From assembly GCA_013433145.1 (NCBI GenBank), contig CM024187.1:20325826-20389825 (forward strand): 64,000 nt of DNA, read 5' to 3'. This stretch comes from Ascaris suum (Eukaryota; Nematoda; Chromadorea; Rhabditida; Ascarididae). A program made the translations under genes and the position numbers. The notes below the pieces were generated by a model that worked only from the letters and a program-made list of their open reading frames with translations, was not told the DNA's origin and searched no databases. Of the stretch, positions 53,301-64,000 are shown in pieces (the stretch's first letter is position 1; every line of letters starts with the position of its first letter).

Positions 53301-55391
53301 GTACAATTATGCGTCTTCAAATAACCGAACATGCAGCTGGCCGTTGATCTGTCTCCAATGAGGTGGATGGGAGAGTTATCGCTTAACTAAGCTTCAGTAT
53401 AAAAAAATAGATAGGTAGAACGTAGTATAGATGGAAAATGTTGAAACATCTGCAGAGATGCTCGTTCATATAACGTCTCAACGGAATTGTGCATACGTAA
53501 GGTCGATGATCGTTGCAAAGTGTTTGCAGGGATGTGTGATTTGAAGGAGTGCAAATGTATGAGTCTTTTTACCTCAGGAGATGATATTTCTTAGGAATTG
53601 ACTTCAGACGTCCTTCCCGTGCACACTTAAAGCGCCAATCGGCAAGTTCGCCACTGTGCCATTATGCAACGATACGTGTCATAACTTTGCTGTCGGCATC
53701 AGATGTTCCACCTGCTTTTTGTCCTCATATGATAGATATTTCCTAAATAATTACTATGCTTATTGAACATCGATGAAGTATCAAAAATACCTCAGGTCAT
53801 CGTCCATCACCTAGACCCTTACTTAGCACGCCGTTATATAACGACATTGTTTGATTAACAAGCCCATGGAAAGATTGTTGGACTGACGTTTTTGTGGTCT
53901 CCGATGTTATATGCGACTCTTGTTTTCACTTTCCTTCACGCCTAATGAAGCTTGAAGTTGATTGGTTTTAGCAACACGTTGTTGAATGTTTACCTCCGCT
54001 GAGAATGAGTCGTTTTTTCGTCTATGTTGCACTTTTTTGGAGGGGTCCATTTCGTTGTAGTTGCTTCATCTTCGACTTAACCACAATCACTGGTCCTTCA
54101 CGTCATCCTTCCGATTAGCCGAGCTAGAGAAGGGAACTAGTTCGCACTAGTTTCAGAAACTTTTCAATCAGTGTTTTTCTTGAGGATGTCTCGTATTTGT
54201 GCTGTTAGACTTAGGCACTTATTCTCGTTGTGCGGGTTTCGATATGTCTTTGGTAGCCGGCAAGCAAGGTAGGTAAACGAGCGGTTGGCCGATGAATATT
54301 TTTATACTATCTTCGTTTCTGTTTTCCTCTCAGCTATGCGACCATCATAATCCCATCGTAGCCGTTTGTGTGGCCCGTTGTGCTCAACGACAGTGCTAAT
54401 CATAATCATAATAGAGGACCGTAAACATCTCAACGCTTTAGAAAGTGACTGCATTGTGTTGACTTGAAGTGACGCAGATTTCATTGGGAAATGAAAATTC
54501 ACTGGAAGACATCCATCAAAAAGGCGATCCTTTTGAATGGTTCATTCTTTGTACTCCGTTTATACATGTTGCATGCACAGAGTGCAGTCATCTCGCTTGC
54601 TTGCATCTTTTATCACTGTTGTTCACTGCGTCGTCGCGCTGCTTTGTTTTCTCGCCGCAGAGAAAAAAAGCTTAGTTCCTCTTGTGACTGGTTCCTTCCT
54701 TATTGGACCGACGTGCTTTCATGTTCTTTTCAGGCACCTGTGCATTACCTTTGGCGATCATAGCCTAAATGAAGAAGTAATTGAACAGGGATCATGAGCA
54801 CAAACACTGCGGTTGAAATTGGAAGGGAGATGGGGAGGAAGTGGCAACGTCGTTGAAAAATTCTTATGCGATAGTGGTCTTGAACGTGTTGTGTGCTCTG
54901 CTTGAATGTCTAGGTCTTAAAATAACGGATTTATAAATGCCTGAAGTTTCACATGCTGATGTAAATGATCGTGCTTCTTTTACGTAGCTTGACACGTTCT
55001 TTACTAACCGAACTGAAATATTGGCCACATCTGACCCTTGCCAATGTTCTTCCATCCTACCGACTTTGCGTAATGAATGATGTTTATAGAGAGAACGGGT
55101 GCGGTTCCCGATTCCACTGAGGGTGTTTCAAGGTGTGCTGTGTTCATTTGTTGTCCAGCCAGTAAGTCACAAAAACGCAATACAGTGAAAGTGGACCGAA
55201 TTAATTTATGCGTTGACCTTTTTACGGATTCGTTACCAAGAGTGGAAGGCAAGCTTTGAGTGAATTTACATATTTTGCGATGGAATCTCTTTCTTAAATC
55301 ATTCGTGTACTCCTTCCTCAACTCTCGTCCGTCTTACCATGCGCTGTTCGTTTTGCACGAATCGATTTTATCGAACCAAAAGTTCTTCCTA
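47351..55391. other. Divergent spacer between gsa-1 and vps-4
   Basis: About 8 kb that must hold the upstream regulatory DNA of both genes. 48.8-51.7 kb is very AT-rich. Besides the 217-codon frame at 52.5-53.2 kb I see no coding signal, RNA gene or mobile element. Confidence 0.5.
52517..53170 (+). CDS. Uninterrupted 217-codon open frame, hypothetical
   Basis: This is the longest open frame in the window that is not low-complexity. It lies in the spacer between the divergent genes gsa-1 and vps-4. It begins ATGTTTTGTAG, with an in-frame TAA three codons upstream, and ends TGA. The product is basic and rich in Arg, Lys, Phe and Ser (SGCRSFIRRQFLGSID; FRHVSLARNFIQKEERIRL; SLIDRNVFILLNLALKY). 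There is no signal peptide, and no domain or transposon motif that I recognise. In DNA this AT-rich a frame of this length is unlikely by chance but not excluded. Options are a lineage-specific single-exon gene, a retrocopy, a long exon of a larger gene, or chance. Confidence 0.35.
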   Translation: MFCSLRVRETADNIRLAVFKIFTKVSFDILDGRQTHHVYLSGCRSFIRRQFLGSIDQAKCFSLIFDSLIPYFLSSMFKKSYDNRNFGSVSRILEHPVRFALSDLWSWSQKSTKLTARNPPQFVENEIKFSIRFAYLKFKSFRHVSLARNFIQKEERIRLRIYLSFLKYISSHWKTCSDRAEKHFCYGEVRKDSLIDRNVFILLNLALKYVNMLLFPL

Positions 55392-55404
55392 TTTTCTTTT
55401 CAGG
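55392..55404 (+). promoter_or_regulatory. Splice acceptor at the vps-4 start (possible spliced-leader site)
   Basis: TTTTCTTTTCAG ends one base before the vps-4 ATG. This is the canonical nematode acceptor; with the start codon directly behind it, it fits either trans-splicing of a spliced leader or a 5'UTR intron. Confidence 0.6.
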
Positions 55405-58400
55405 ATGTCTGGGAATGGCACAACGCTTCAGGTATGTTTTTTTCTTCAAATCTTTTTACTCCCACCTAAATTATTCAGCGGAATATAGTACAATCAAGGG
55501 GAAACCTGGTAAATGTAATTGTATAAATGAGTAAAATATGCTGTCATCTATTGTCTGTTAACGTACTGCATATGATCCGTGCCAAGGTCCCACTTTCGTG
55601 CACCACTTCTTCTGTTTTTGCTTTAACTTCGGGTTTTTTTTTTTTTTTGCAAATCTTCATTGCACTTAATATTGTTATATATATGTAAATTGTTAGAAAT
55701 ATTAAATTAGAAAGTGGATGAGCACTAGTATATCGTTTTGGTTTAAACCGATTCCGCTCCCATTCGCGGTTGGAACCGTGATCGGATTTAATCCGGATAT
55801 GTTTATGAATTCTCATTGAATTCCTTAGTATGATTTTATAACGTGTAGTGGAGGAGTGAGTGACGGATGATCATTTAGATAAAGAAAGGAACACGTCAAA
55901 AATTGTGCACTTTGCAGAAAGCCATAGAGCTGGTCACTAAAGCGACGGAGGAGGATAAAAAGAAAAATTATCAAGAAGCTTTACGACTCTACGAGCATGG
56001 AATCGATTATTTCCTACATGCGATCAAATGTATGATTCGTTATTTTATTTCTTTGCTTGAGTATTTTCTCTCTTAACGAAGGTGCAGTTTTTTAAAATTA
56101 TTTCGGAAGGTGAGATTAAAGTGATACTTGATTATCGGCGTTAAAGCTTTTTCTGTACTACAGGTTTGGGAGAAGGGGGGAGAGGGGAGTGAAAAAGCCT
56201 TGGACCCTTACTTTGGACCTCAGCTTGTTCTCACAGAAAGTTGGTTTTCCAGAGGCGCCTCTTCAGATTGAATCATCTAATGAGATGTTATTTGTTATGA
56301 AAGCTCAAAAGATACAACCAGGTCGCCTCAGATGGGCATACAAACAGGCATACGCAAGGGAATAGCGACTCAGCACATCCTTGTGATGGAAGAAGTCGTC
56401 TTTTTGTCTTTTTGCATGCGGAGAAGACATAATAATCCTTCTTTCAAGGATTTCAGCTTTAGAATTTTTGAATTTTTGAATCAAGATAACAGTTACGTTT
56501 TCACTAACTTAGCAAAACACTGAAGAAATTGATGCGAACTTTCTTTCTCTTCCTTAGGCAAAAAACTGACTTTAAGAACAGAGTGACCGCATTTTCTTGC
56601 GATAATTTGAGGTCGGAAAGGATTGTCTGACCACTCGTTGTGCAAAATAAAAATTGAAAACTTTTGAGCGTGAAGTCTTCAATCTTAGATGCGCTATTTC
56701 GGTGATGCTGCTCATTCGAGAACATTTGGCCTCTTTCGTCAGGAGTGTTTTTCTTTTGTAAAAGAACGTTTTTCGTAGAAAAGCCTCTAATTCTGTTTTC
56801 AAGTGGATATTTCATCACATCTTTCGTATAGCGCATCTCACAGAAAAAAAAAAAAAAAAAACGAAGAGCTGTTGGAATCGGCGTATCGTTTGGCGTTTCG
56901 CTCTTCAAAACTGTACGAGATTAGTTTTAAATTTTACGAACAAAATCACGATTCTGCTGTTCAAAAGTTTTGTATTTTCCCAACGCCTAAAGAATATTCA
57001 CTTTCATTCAATGAAATTCATATATGATTAGGTATCATCAAGCATTTATGCCTCCTATGTCGACAATCGAAATAAACGACAGTTGCAAACGTTTTTTTTT
57101 TTCGTTAGTTTTTCTTATTTCGTCAAACGAAGTTTCACCATTATTAGGTCTTTTTTGCTCTATGAAATTAGTGCATTTGTATATCCGCCGAGTATTAATG
57201 TTATTTTATCTGAAATTTTTACCCTTATTACTAGCATTATTAATTTTATTTTTTAGATGAAGCGCAGAGCGATAAGCAAAAGGAAACTATTCGACAGAGG
57301 TGCACTTCTTATTTAGATCGTGCTGAAAAAGTCAAGGAATTCCTTAAGGTTACTATAACATTTATCTAATTCTATTGCGCTTACACGCTTCCACCTAGCG
57401 AAAGGTTTTGATCGAGTCGATGATAAAATAGGGAGAAACAGTGAGAAGGGGCAGGAGAGGAAGGAAAACATCAGTGTTCTTTGTTTTCATCGTTATCATT
57501 TGTATGTGATGTGCAGTTTTTTGTAGTAGAAAAGCGTTTTGATTGAATGAAGTTAAACAAAGATACGTGTACCGTTCACTCGTAAGATTATGCATAAATC
57601 GGGTGTCATCTTGGTTAAGCTTCATCGTAATGGGTTTTTTTTGAATCCGCGAGTAAACGATCTGCATGTGCAAGGAACAGCGATAAGTTGTAACAGTTAG
57701 AAGATTTTCACATGAAATTGAAGATCTCTTATGAAATACTGAACTATTTGTGAGCGTCTTTTATAGCAAAAGCTAAAGATTAGAATTAATGTTAGTAGTT
57801 GCAGTGATTACATGGAGGACCTAAAACCTTTACCGCATAGATGCAGTCACTGCTGCATTTATCTTTATCTCTCATCTACCCTTTTGTTGAGGGCGAAAAA
57901 GTATTCATGATCGCAGCGTTCTCTTTATAATTGCTTCGTCAACGAACTGGTGCTGAGCCTCTTTTATGACTATGTGCGTTCTAAATTCAGAGTGTAAGAA
58001 GCAGTGTTGAGAATGAATATCGGAGCTGCTAGCCGGAAGCAATTATAGCTTAAGTGTGCAGCAACTGGCGGATGTAAGTTTTCAACGTCCGTTCTAAACA
58101 AATCACAAAACACGATTCTTTTTTCTAAAGTTCTCGTGATATAGAAGCGTGATGCCATTTTGATGTTGGTAGAAAATTGGTTGAAAAGTTTTAAACGAAT
58201 TGACAAAAGGCGTTTCTGAAGGTGATTATTATGCGCAATTTTTGTCTTCTTGGTTCATAAATAGCACGGCATAAACTTCGTATATCTCAGTTGTTCTCGT
58301 AGAAATTGGCCAATGATCAAACTTTAGATCTAGCATTGTTCAGGTATGATTTATGATGCTCTTCCGCTGATGATGTTACCTTGAAATTATTCGCACGCAA

Positions 58401-58724
58401 AGCAATCACTTGTCGCGATTACCTGCTCCTCACCTTTGCCATTATATCACTATCAGTTTTTCAGCATGAGGTTAGCCCAAGAGTTTTTGCAGGCGGGAGG
58501 TGATAAGAAGAAAGCGGTAAAGGATAGCGGTTCTGGCAATAAAGGATCGGATTCGGACTCGGAGAAAGATAGTGAAAACAAGAAACTGCAAGAGCGACTC
58601 TCTGGTGCTATCGTGATGGAGAAGCCGAATGTGAAATGGGAGGATATTGCTGGACTTGAAGGTGCTAAAGAAGCTCTCAAGGAAGCTGTCATTCTTCCCA
58701 TAAAATTCCCTCAGCTTTTTACAG
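55405..58724 (+). CDS. vps-4: Vacuolar sorting ATPase Vps4, N-terminal part only (MIT domain, linker, start of AAA domain)
   Basis: AAA ATPase that disassembles ESCRT-III filaments on endosomal and other membranes. Exons: 55405-55431 (MSGNGTTLQ), 55918-56029, 57257-57348, 58493-58724; all junctions keep frame. Residues 10-77 form the MIT domain (helical, with [20 protein letters not shown]), which binds ESCRT-III tails. It is followed by a charged linker containing [10 protein letters not shown], then the Vps4 signature [20 protein letters not shown] and the run-in to the ATPase fold ([11 protein letters not shown]). Exon 4 ends in phase 1 at a GTATTC donor. The next expected exon (K-R-x-P-W, Walker A GPPGTGKS, Walker B) was not found up to base 64000, so the gene is cut by the window edge or its next intron exceeds 5.2 kb. 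The ATG lies one base after TTTTCAG, typical of a nematode trans-splice or 5'UTR intron acceptor. Identity is secure; only the 5' part is present. Confidence 0.95.
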
Positions 58725-60430
58725 GTATTCTTTTTAATACTTCGTTTTTCACAAGTGCTGTCGTGGAGAATGATTTTCATAACCTCTCCTGCATAGCTTC
58801 TGAATAACAAGAGGAAGATTGGTTGACGAGAGAGTCTTAACAGCTGAAATCTTTATACGCAAGGAATCTGAGGTTCACATTACTCATGAAAGATACGTGA
58901 GCTGTAGCAGCCTAGTGCTGAAAGAATTAAGGCTTGGGATAAGTTTGGTTATTTGAGACCGACGTTTAAGTTGCTATCTACATTGCGCCCATTTCTTAAC
59001 ATTTAGTCGTCATCCTTTTCCTAGATGCCCGCTTCAGCATTTGTTTGTTATGCTTCCACTTTCCGATGCATAGATGATGTATGGTAAGGCTGTTTGGACA
59101 TTTATTATTTGCGTCTGATTACCCGTTGCAATTTGTAGAGCTTACTCTTAAGTACAGGTTGTATTTTGCGAGGTATTTTGTTTTAAATACGAATTGCGCT
59201 TTCAGATAATTGAAGCGCGTGATTGTTGTTGATAATTTTCTTATTCCTTCTCTTTCTTAAATGCTGCTTGCAGAAAGTAGGGGCTGCAGAATGTCCCGTC
59301 GCTGTTTATGCCACCTAATTACAGGTGTTACTTTGAAGCATGTTTTCATGATGGGTAGCTAGATGAAGAGTGCAGCATTTCTGTAGTTGGTTAGGTGGGG
59401 TTCATTCATCGAGCATATCCGATTAAAAGATGCTGTTAGCTTGGAACAGCGACGTTTTCTTTTGTTTTGGTTTGAACCCCACTATGTAGAGTGAAGGAAG
59501 CGTTACCTACGATTTGCTTCAAACGTAATCTCATCCTCGGAAATAAGACCCTATGATCGGTCTAGCGTCATCTTTGGATTATCGTTTGTCGCGGAAAGTA
59601 GTGTGCATTTGTTCAGATGTTCTGTAAGGCTTTCCTTTCAGCACTGATTGTCGTTACAGTTTCCTTTTTGATCAGTAGTTCTCTTGTAAATGTTATTCCT
59701 GACGGATAAGTTTGAGCACTATGCAGGTAGATGCTTTTCACAAACGGTTTTAACATCACACTGCTTTCCGAGGGTTTCGAGTGGAAATGACTTCGGAGTG
59801 CATCACTACAGTGAGGGTCCAAGTCAGACCCTCTGTGAAAACGAGCAGCTGCTTTGTCTAAATTCAGTTGTGTAACGGGTCGAATTCGACGGTACTACGC
59901 GGCGATCTGTAGCCACCTATACTTCTATCGCCAAATTCAGCATCACTTATAAACTGGACTCGAGACAGCTGCTTTGAAAGATGATTATCAAGAAATGCGG
60001 TTTATTTATGGCTCATTTGAACGCCCTTGCGCTAATGTAACGAAGCAGTTCTTTGCGACTAGGTAGTGCAGCTGGTGAAAGCAGAAAAATAAGCGCCCTT
60101 CTGGATTTCAACTGGCATCTGTCACAGTTTTCGGATTTCCCTATCCTTTGTTTATTTACTGCGATGCATCGTCGTTGGTCCGGAGCCCGAGTTTTTTCAA
60201 CGAGAGAACTCTGCAAATCGGAGCATTTTGAATGGCTGTCGAGGGAGGTCCCCAAGCTATCTGCGTCTCCAGCCCAACAGTAATGTGTGATCCGTGGGCT
60301 TTCTAGTTACACGAGTTTCGTTGTTTTTGTTGTTATTGTGGCCGAGGACTGCTAATTCGTGTGGAATAGGTGAGAGATGCAAAGGTGTGTAATAGATTTA
60401 TATGAACACCAGAAGACGGTATGAAATATT

Positions 60431-62486
60431 CTACAGGTGCTGCGTGAGTTGATGCGAGTTGGGAGCCTTGTGAGCGCGTGCCGTTAACGCCATGTCTTCC
60501 TCTTTCATAAGGAATAACGACGCCCCATAGAGGCCGGGTGAGACGATGCACTGTGTGTAGGCGAGGAACATAAATATAAGTGGTATCGTCGTGTCGACTT
60601 GACGCCATTCTGATACCATTGTGATCGCATAGAAAGGCAGCTGATAGAATGGGCTGCAATTTATCATGATCGTTTTTGGGCTTTCCATGTATTAAATTCC
60701 GGACTCTTGATGAGGCATATTCTGGGGCACCCTTAATTTAGACTTCGACCTAACACCCCCTATATATGCTTTGATTCCTTTACAGTCAGCTTTTTGCCTC
60801 AATATTGTAATTTCTTTTTTTTTTTTTGTTTTCTAAGAAGATGAAGGGGTGTGAATTTCTTTTTCTTTTTCTAAAAGTATATATAAATGCGCCAGAAATG
60901 ATAGGCAAAATGTTCTTCTAAAGTAGCAATTACTTTAGTAGGGTTTGCGTAGCAGTTTTCGTAAAGAATTTTGCAAAGCGGCCATGCAACTCCTTCAAGA
61001 ATCGCGTAAAGATAAGCCCGTATAGAAGATTTTAGCGGAAGAAAGAGAGAGAGAGAGACGACGTTTTGAGGTGCTCAACGTTGCGGAATCAACAAGAACA
61101 CTAGGATGAAAATTTCGTGGAGTTAGCAAGGTCATCTCTCAATTTGCATAGTGATAGCGTCCATTCGAAGTCATTTTTCGTCTTTGGCAGTTTGCGTGTT
61201 CGCGAGGAGGAGCATTTCTCTTCGTTCTTTCTCCCTCCCATCTCATTTCGTTTTCATACGAGTTTGCTACTTAAACGGAAATCATAATGATACTCTCATG
61301 AAGCTTCTATAAGTGATCAATAACATTAAATGGTAAGCATACCTTAAAAGGAAGGCGTAGACGAGGAAGCGACTTTTATATAATCCAATGCTTTGAAAAA
61401 CAATCGGGCTGTGATAGAGAATACCGAGCACACGAATATACGCGTAAGACGCTAGCGATGCGGGAATGAAGACACCCAATATGAGAAGGTATGTAAGGAA
61501 CTTGAGGCCACTGTCTCTGAAAGCAACCACACTCATTGGCATTCGCTGCAGTTAATGGTGGTTTTCTTTTATAGTTGTCGTTAAAAAAAAAGGAAATCGG
61601 TGGAATTATGGGAAGGGAGTGTGCATGGATTGTAAACGATTTGATTTTGCTGTTGCGAAGAGGGGATAGTACTAGGTTGTTTAGTAGTGGTTCAATTGGT
61701 AACTTACGTATCGCCCCAGACACAGTGCCTGAGTGCCGGATCGTAGATGACGATGTGTCCGTTGGTGATTGTTGGCAGTGCGAGACCAAAAGCGATCAAC
61801 CATGCAAGGGCACATAGCATATTTGGTGGTAATCCAAAAAGTTGCTCGTAGTGAATGCGTGCAAACGTGAGCAGATGAACGCCGGCGATACAGAGTGCCA
61901 TAAACTGCATTACAGTCCATACGGAGCAAGTCAGTAGAGCCTCAAATAGTGCAACAGTCTCAGTGATGAATTCATAAAATTAAAGGTACTCCTAATAGTA
62001 TCGCTTCTTTAGATGATCTCTAGCGGCAGTACATCTCAACCATTTTTATCAAATTGCCAGAATATTTCATTTTTGAGAAGAGCGCCATCTTCCATCTCAC
62101 ACGTCACCTTTGAATCAAAAAACGACAGAAAGCTGATGCCAAAGAATGCACATACTACGAGCGCATCACTGAGCTTTGATAGTCGTTACCTGTACTCTGC
62201 ACATAACGTTGCTATAAGCCCAGATGTTGTATCCGGTCCAAACGTTGTAGACGAACATAGGGAGGAGAGCGCAGAGGGCGACTGCATTGGTAATACAGAG
62301 GTGAGCGATAAAATGCGACGATATGAAGTTGCGGTAAAGGCGGTGTGAAATTATGTAAACAAAGAGCACGAAATTGGCCACCAAGGCGATCGCACTGAAA
62401 CATCCGAAGATTGCGCCAAGAATCGGTGCCGGCGTTGTCGTGACGTTAAGTGGGTGTGAGTCAAGCTCCGATTCGTTCGCATACAT
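60431..62486 (-). CDS. Rhodopsin-like seven-transmembrane receptor, orphan, four exons
   Basis: Predicted plasma-membrane G-protein-coupled receptor of unknown ligand. Exons in coding order: 62190-62486, 61708-61940 (or from 61958), 61343-61516, 60431-60653. They join in frame to about 308 residues (314 with the longer exon 2). Residues 1-20 are a short outer tail with two sequons (N4-E-S, N14-V-T). TM1 has the family Asn (LVANFVLF); TM2 ends ALLPMFVYNVW. C96 before TM3 and C172 (HCVWGD) in loop 2 are placed for the usual disulphide. TM7 carries SPGLY (273-277) where NPxxY is normal, TM6 has FYQLP in place of CWxP, and no DRY is visible after TM3 (the region reads IAGVHLLTFARIHY). The shorter exon 2 (TATTTGAG acceptor) is preferred because it removes an extra six residues from TM3. 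Loop 2 (IYDPALRHC) loosely recalls melatonin/Tre1-type receptors, but I cannot assign a subfamily. It lies antisense to vps-4, apparently inside its fourth intron. Confidence 0.82.
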
Positions 62487-62502
62487 CTCACTGCAGGCAA
62501 CT
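62487..62502 (-). promoter_or_regulatory. Possible acceptor just upstream of the receptor ATG
   Basis: On the minus strand TAGTTGCCTGCAG stands four bases (TGAG) before the ATG at 62486. It could be a trans-splice or 5'UTR acceptor, and it supports this start, which is also followed by a glycosylated-type N-terminus and TM1. Confidence 0.35.
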
Positions 62503-64000
62503 ATTGCTCACCGAGCAGTCGTCCCATAGTAGAGCCTCTTCTCCTGGTCAGAGCAGATTCCTGCAGTCTTCACTTGTTATGATATCAGCAAATGGTAGCA
62601 TTGGAATAGGAAATCACAATGTAGTCGCCTAATGTTTATTGTTTGAGAATCGGTTTTTTATTCTAAACCATATGCCTTTCACCAGTTTAGCCTGTTTCGG
62701 TGGTTTGGAGTAATCTGTTTATTTGAAGGAATGATTTTAGAGGAGGGGAAGAAAGGAGGAGTAGGTCGGAGGTCGACGAAAAGGAAAAATGGGATGAGGC
62801 TCGTCGAAACAGAACGAGATGTCCTTGTAGGACCCCCGATCCCTAAAAAATATTTATTTTAGAGTTTTTTTTTCCGCAACTACCAGCATGAAAGTTACTT
62901 GATCTCTTATTCGTTTTTTTAAGCAGGTGCATTCAGGAAGTTATAAATTTGTTGAAGATGCCTTATCAAAGTTGCATTCATCGTTTTTTTCACGCTTGAT
63001 ATTGCTTCCCAGATGCAATTCTGAATACGGCCGCCATTTCATATAGTTGAACGGATGCACTTCGAAAAAGAGCGGTGTTAAACTCCTGTATTTTAAAAAT
63101 GTTCGCGAACAGTGTCGTTCTGAGGAGAGAGAGGAAAAAAAAGGGGGGGGGGTCGAAATACGTATGTAGCAAAGTGGCGCTTACCTGTACGGGATTGTTA
63201 GCTTAATCGAAGAGCGTGTAGAGAGGGCAGTGTGTTGGAGGACGAGTAACACGGACAAGTGAGCCGGCACAGCTCTTGTCGAGATAATTTTTCGCCGCTA
63301 GCAGCGTTCATTCGCAGTGCAGCGTACGCGTGCCCGATCAATATAGCTGCCAGCTGGATTCACTCAGTGCGTGTGCATCTTGAGGCACGAGCAACTGAAT
63401 ACTGGCAGCTGCTTTCCGTATACCCACAAGCATCGCCGCTCCTTTATAAGACAGCTTGTCGGAGGCGTTCGGCTCTATTCCTCCTTTCGTTCTTTAAATT
63501 TTATCTTCACACCACCCCCATTGCGCATGATGCATCTTTTGATTAAAATAGGTTTTAGGCAGCGTCCTGTTTACTGTTAATGGCTAACGTTACTTCTGTC
63601 ATTGTGGTTGTTATGAGATTGCAATAAAAATGTGGGACATACATTAGAGTCTATATGCGCGTTCCATCATCCATCGTAGTTTGTCTACAATCTGTAGTGT
63701 TTTGTGCGCATACTGTAGTGGTTTAATTTAGCTCGGCAAGAAAAAGGCTGCTTCGAGAACCAGACTAAGAGAATTTTATGAATGAATGCTGGAAAGGGCA
63801 GGGGTGATATTCATTTGAAAAAGCCTATAAAACTAATTGCTCTGCGCACTTCTGGAAGAACCTATTATCTGCAGATACTCTCACGGGAGAGTCAGGACGC
63901 ACTGTCTTGCAGAAAATGAACGTGTGTGGGTAAGGGAAATGGCCTACAGAAATATATAAAACGAAACCTAACAAACGGGAGATGAAACCTACAGACGGAT
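62503..64000. other. Receptor 5' flank / presumed vps-4 intron, nothing recognised
   Basis: Contains an A/G run at about 63134-63151 and moderately GC-rich DNA at 63.2-63.5 kb. No exon of the vps-4 ATPase core (GPPGTGKS or the Walker B acidic pair) is visible. Confidence 0.5.

Noticed and set aside
58725..58807. Extension of the vps-4 exon 4 frame past FTG
   Set aside because: It reads through a donor into intron; Vps4 proteins continue with KRKPW and Walker A here.
59450..59490. GGTTTGAACCCC resembling a tRNA B box
   Set aside because: No matching A box, acceptor stem or anticodon arm upstream.

Overview
The window is animal nuclear DNA, most probably from a nematode with an expanded genome, such as a parasitic species. 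It is AT-rich, with long (TA)n arrays, multi-exon genes, kilobase-scale introns, and TTTCAG-type splice acceptors. The two recognisable conserved proteins read as worm orthologues. The exact species cannot be fixed from the sequence. The long introns argue against the compact Caenorhabditis layout; an ascaridoid-like or strongyle-like parasite is a guess.

Three genes can be built exon by exon. (1) gsa-1, the stimulatory G-protein alpha subunit, lies on the minus strand at 21909-46996. It has nine coding exons that join in frame to 378 codons, spread over 25 kb, with one intron of about 12.1 kb and a probable GC-AG last intron. (2) vps-4, the ESCRT-III disassembly AAA ATPase, lies on the plus strand from 55405. 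Only the MIT domain, linker and start of the AAA domain (four exons, to 58724) are present; the ATPase core is not in the remaining 5.3 kb and probably lies beyond the right edge. (3) A divergent rhodopsin-like seven-transmembrane receptor lies on the minus strand at 60431-62486 in four exons. It appears to sit inside the open vps-4 intron, on the opposite strand.

Layout: 1-2.4 kb holds an unrecognised set of coding-like segments on the minus strand that can be spliced in one frame. 2.4-21.9 kb is mostly without recognisable genes, apart from one coding-looking exon at 13.29 kb, three (TA)n arrays and small tandem repeats. 21.9-47.0 kb is gsa-1; its introns carry a decayed non-LTR retrotransposon end (24.6-24.9 kb), a CCG-rich island (35.4-35.6 kb) and a coding-looking open frame (42.4-42.7 kb). 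47.0-55.4 kb is the divergent spacer between gsa-1 and vps-4; it holds a GC-rich gsa-1 5' flank and an uninterrupted 217-codon frame of unknown nature. 55.4-64 kb is vps-4 with the antisense receptor gene.

The three identified genes do not form a pathway. gsa-1 and the receptor both belong to G-protein signalling, but nothing in the sequence shows that they couple. I found no operon, CRISPR array, rRNA or convincing tRNA, and no clearly new biological system. The points most worth checking are the GC-AG intron, the nested receptor with its non-canonical motifs, the 217-codon frame and the unidentified left-edge gene.
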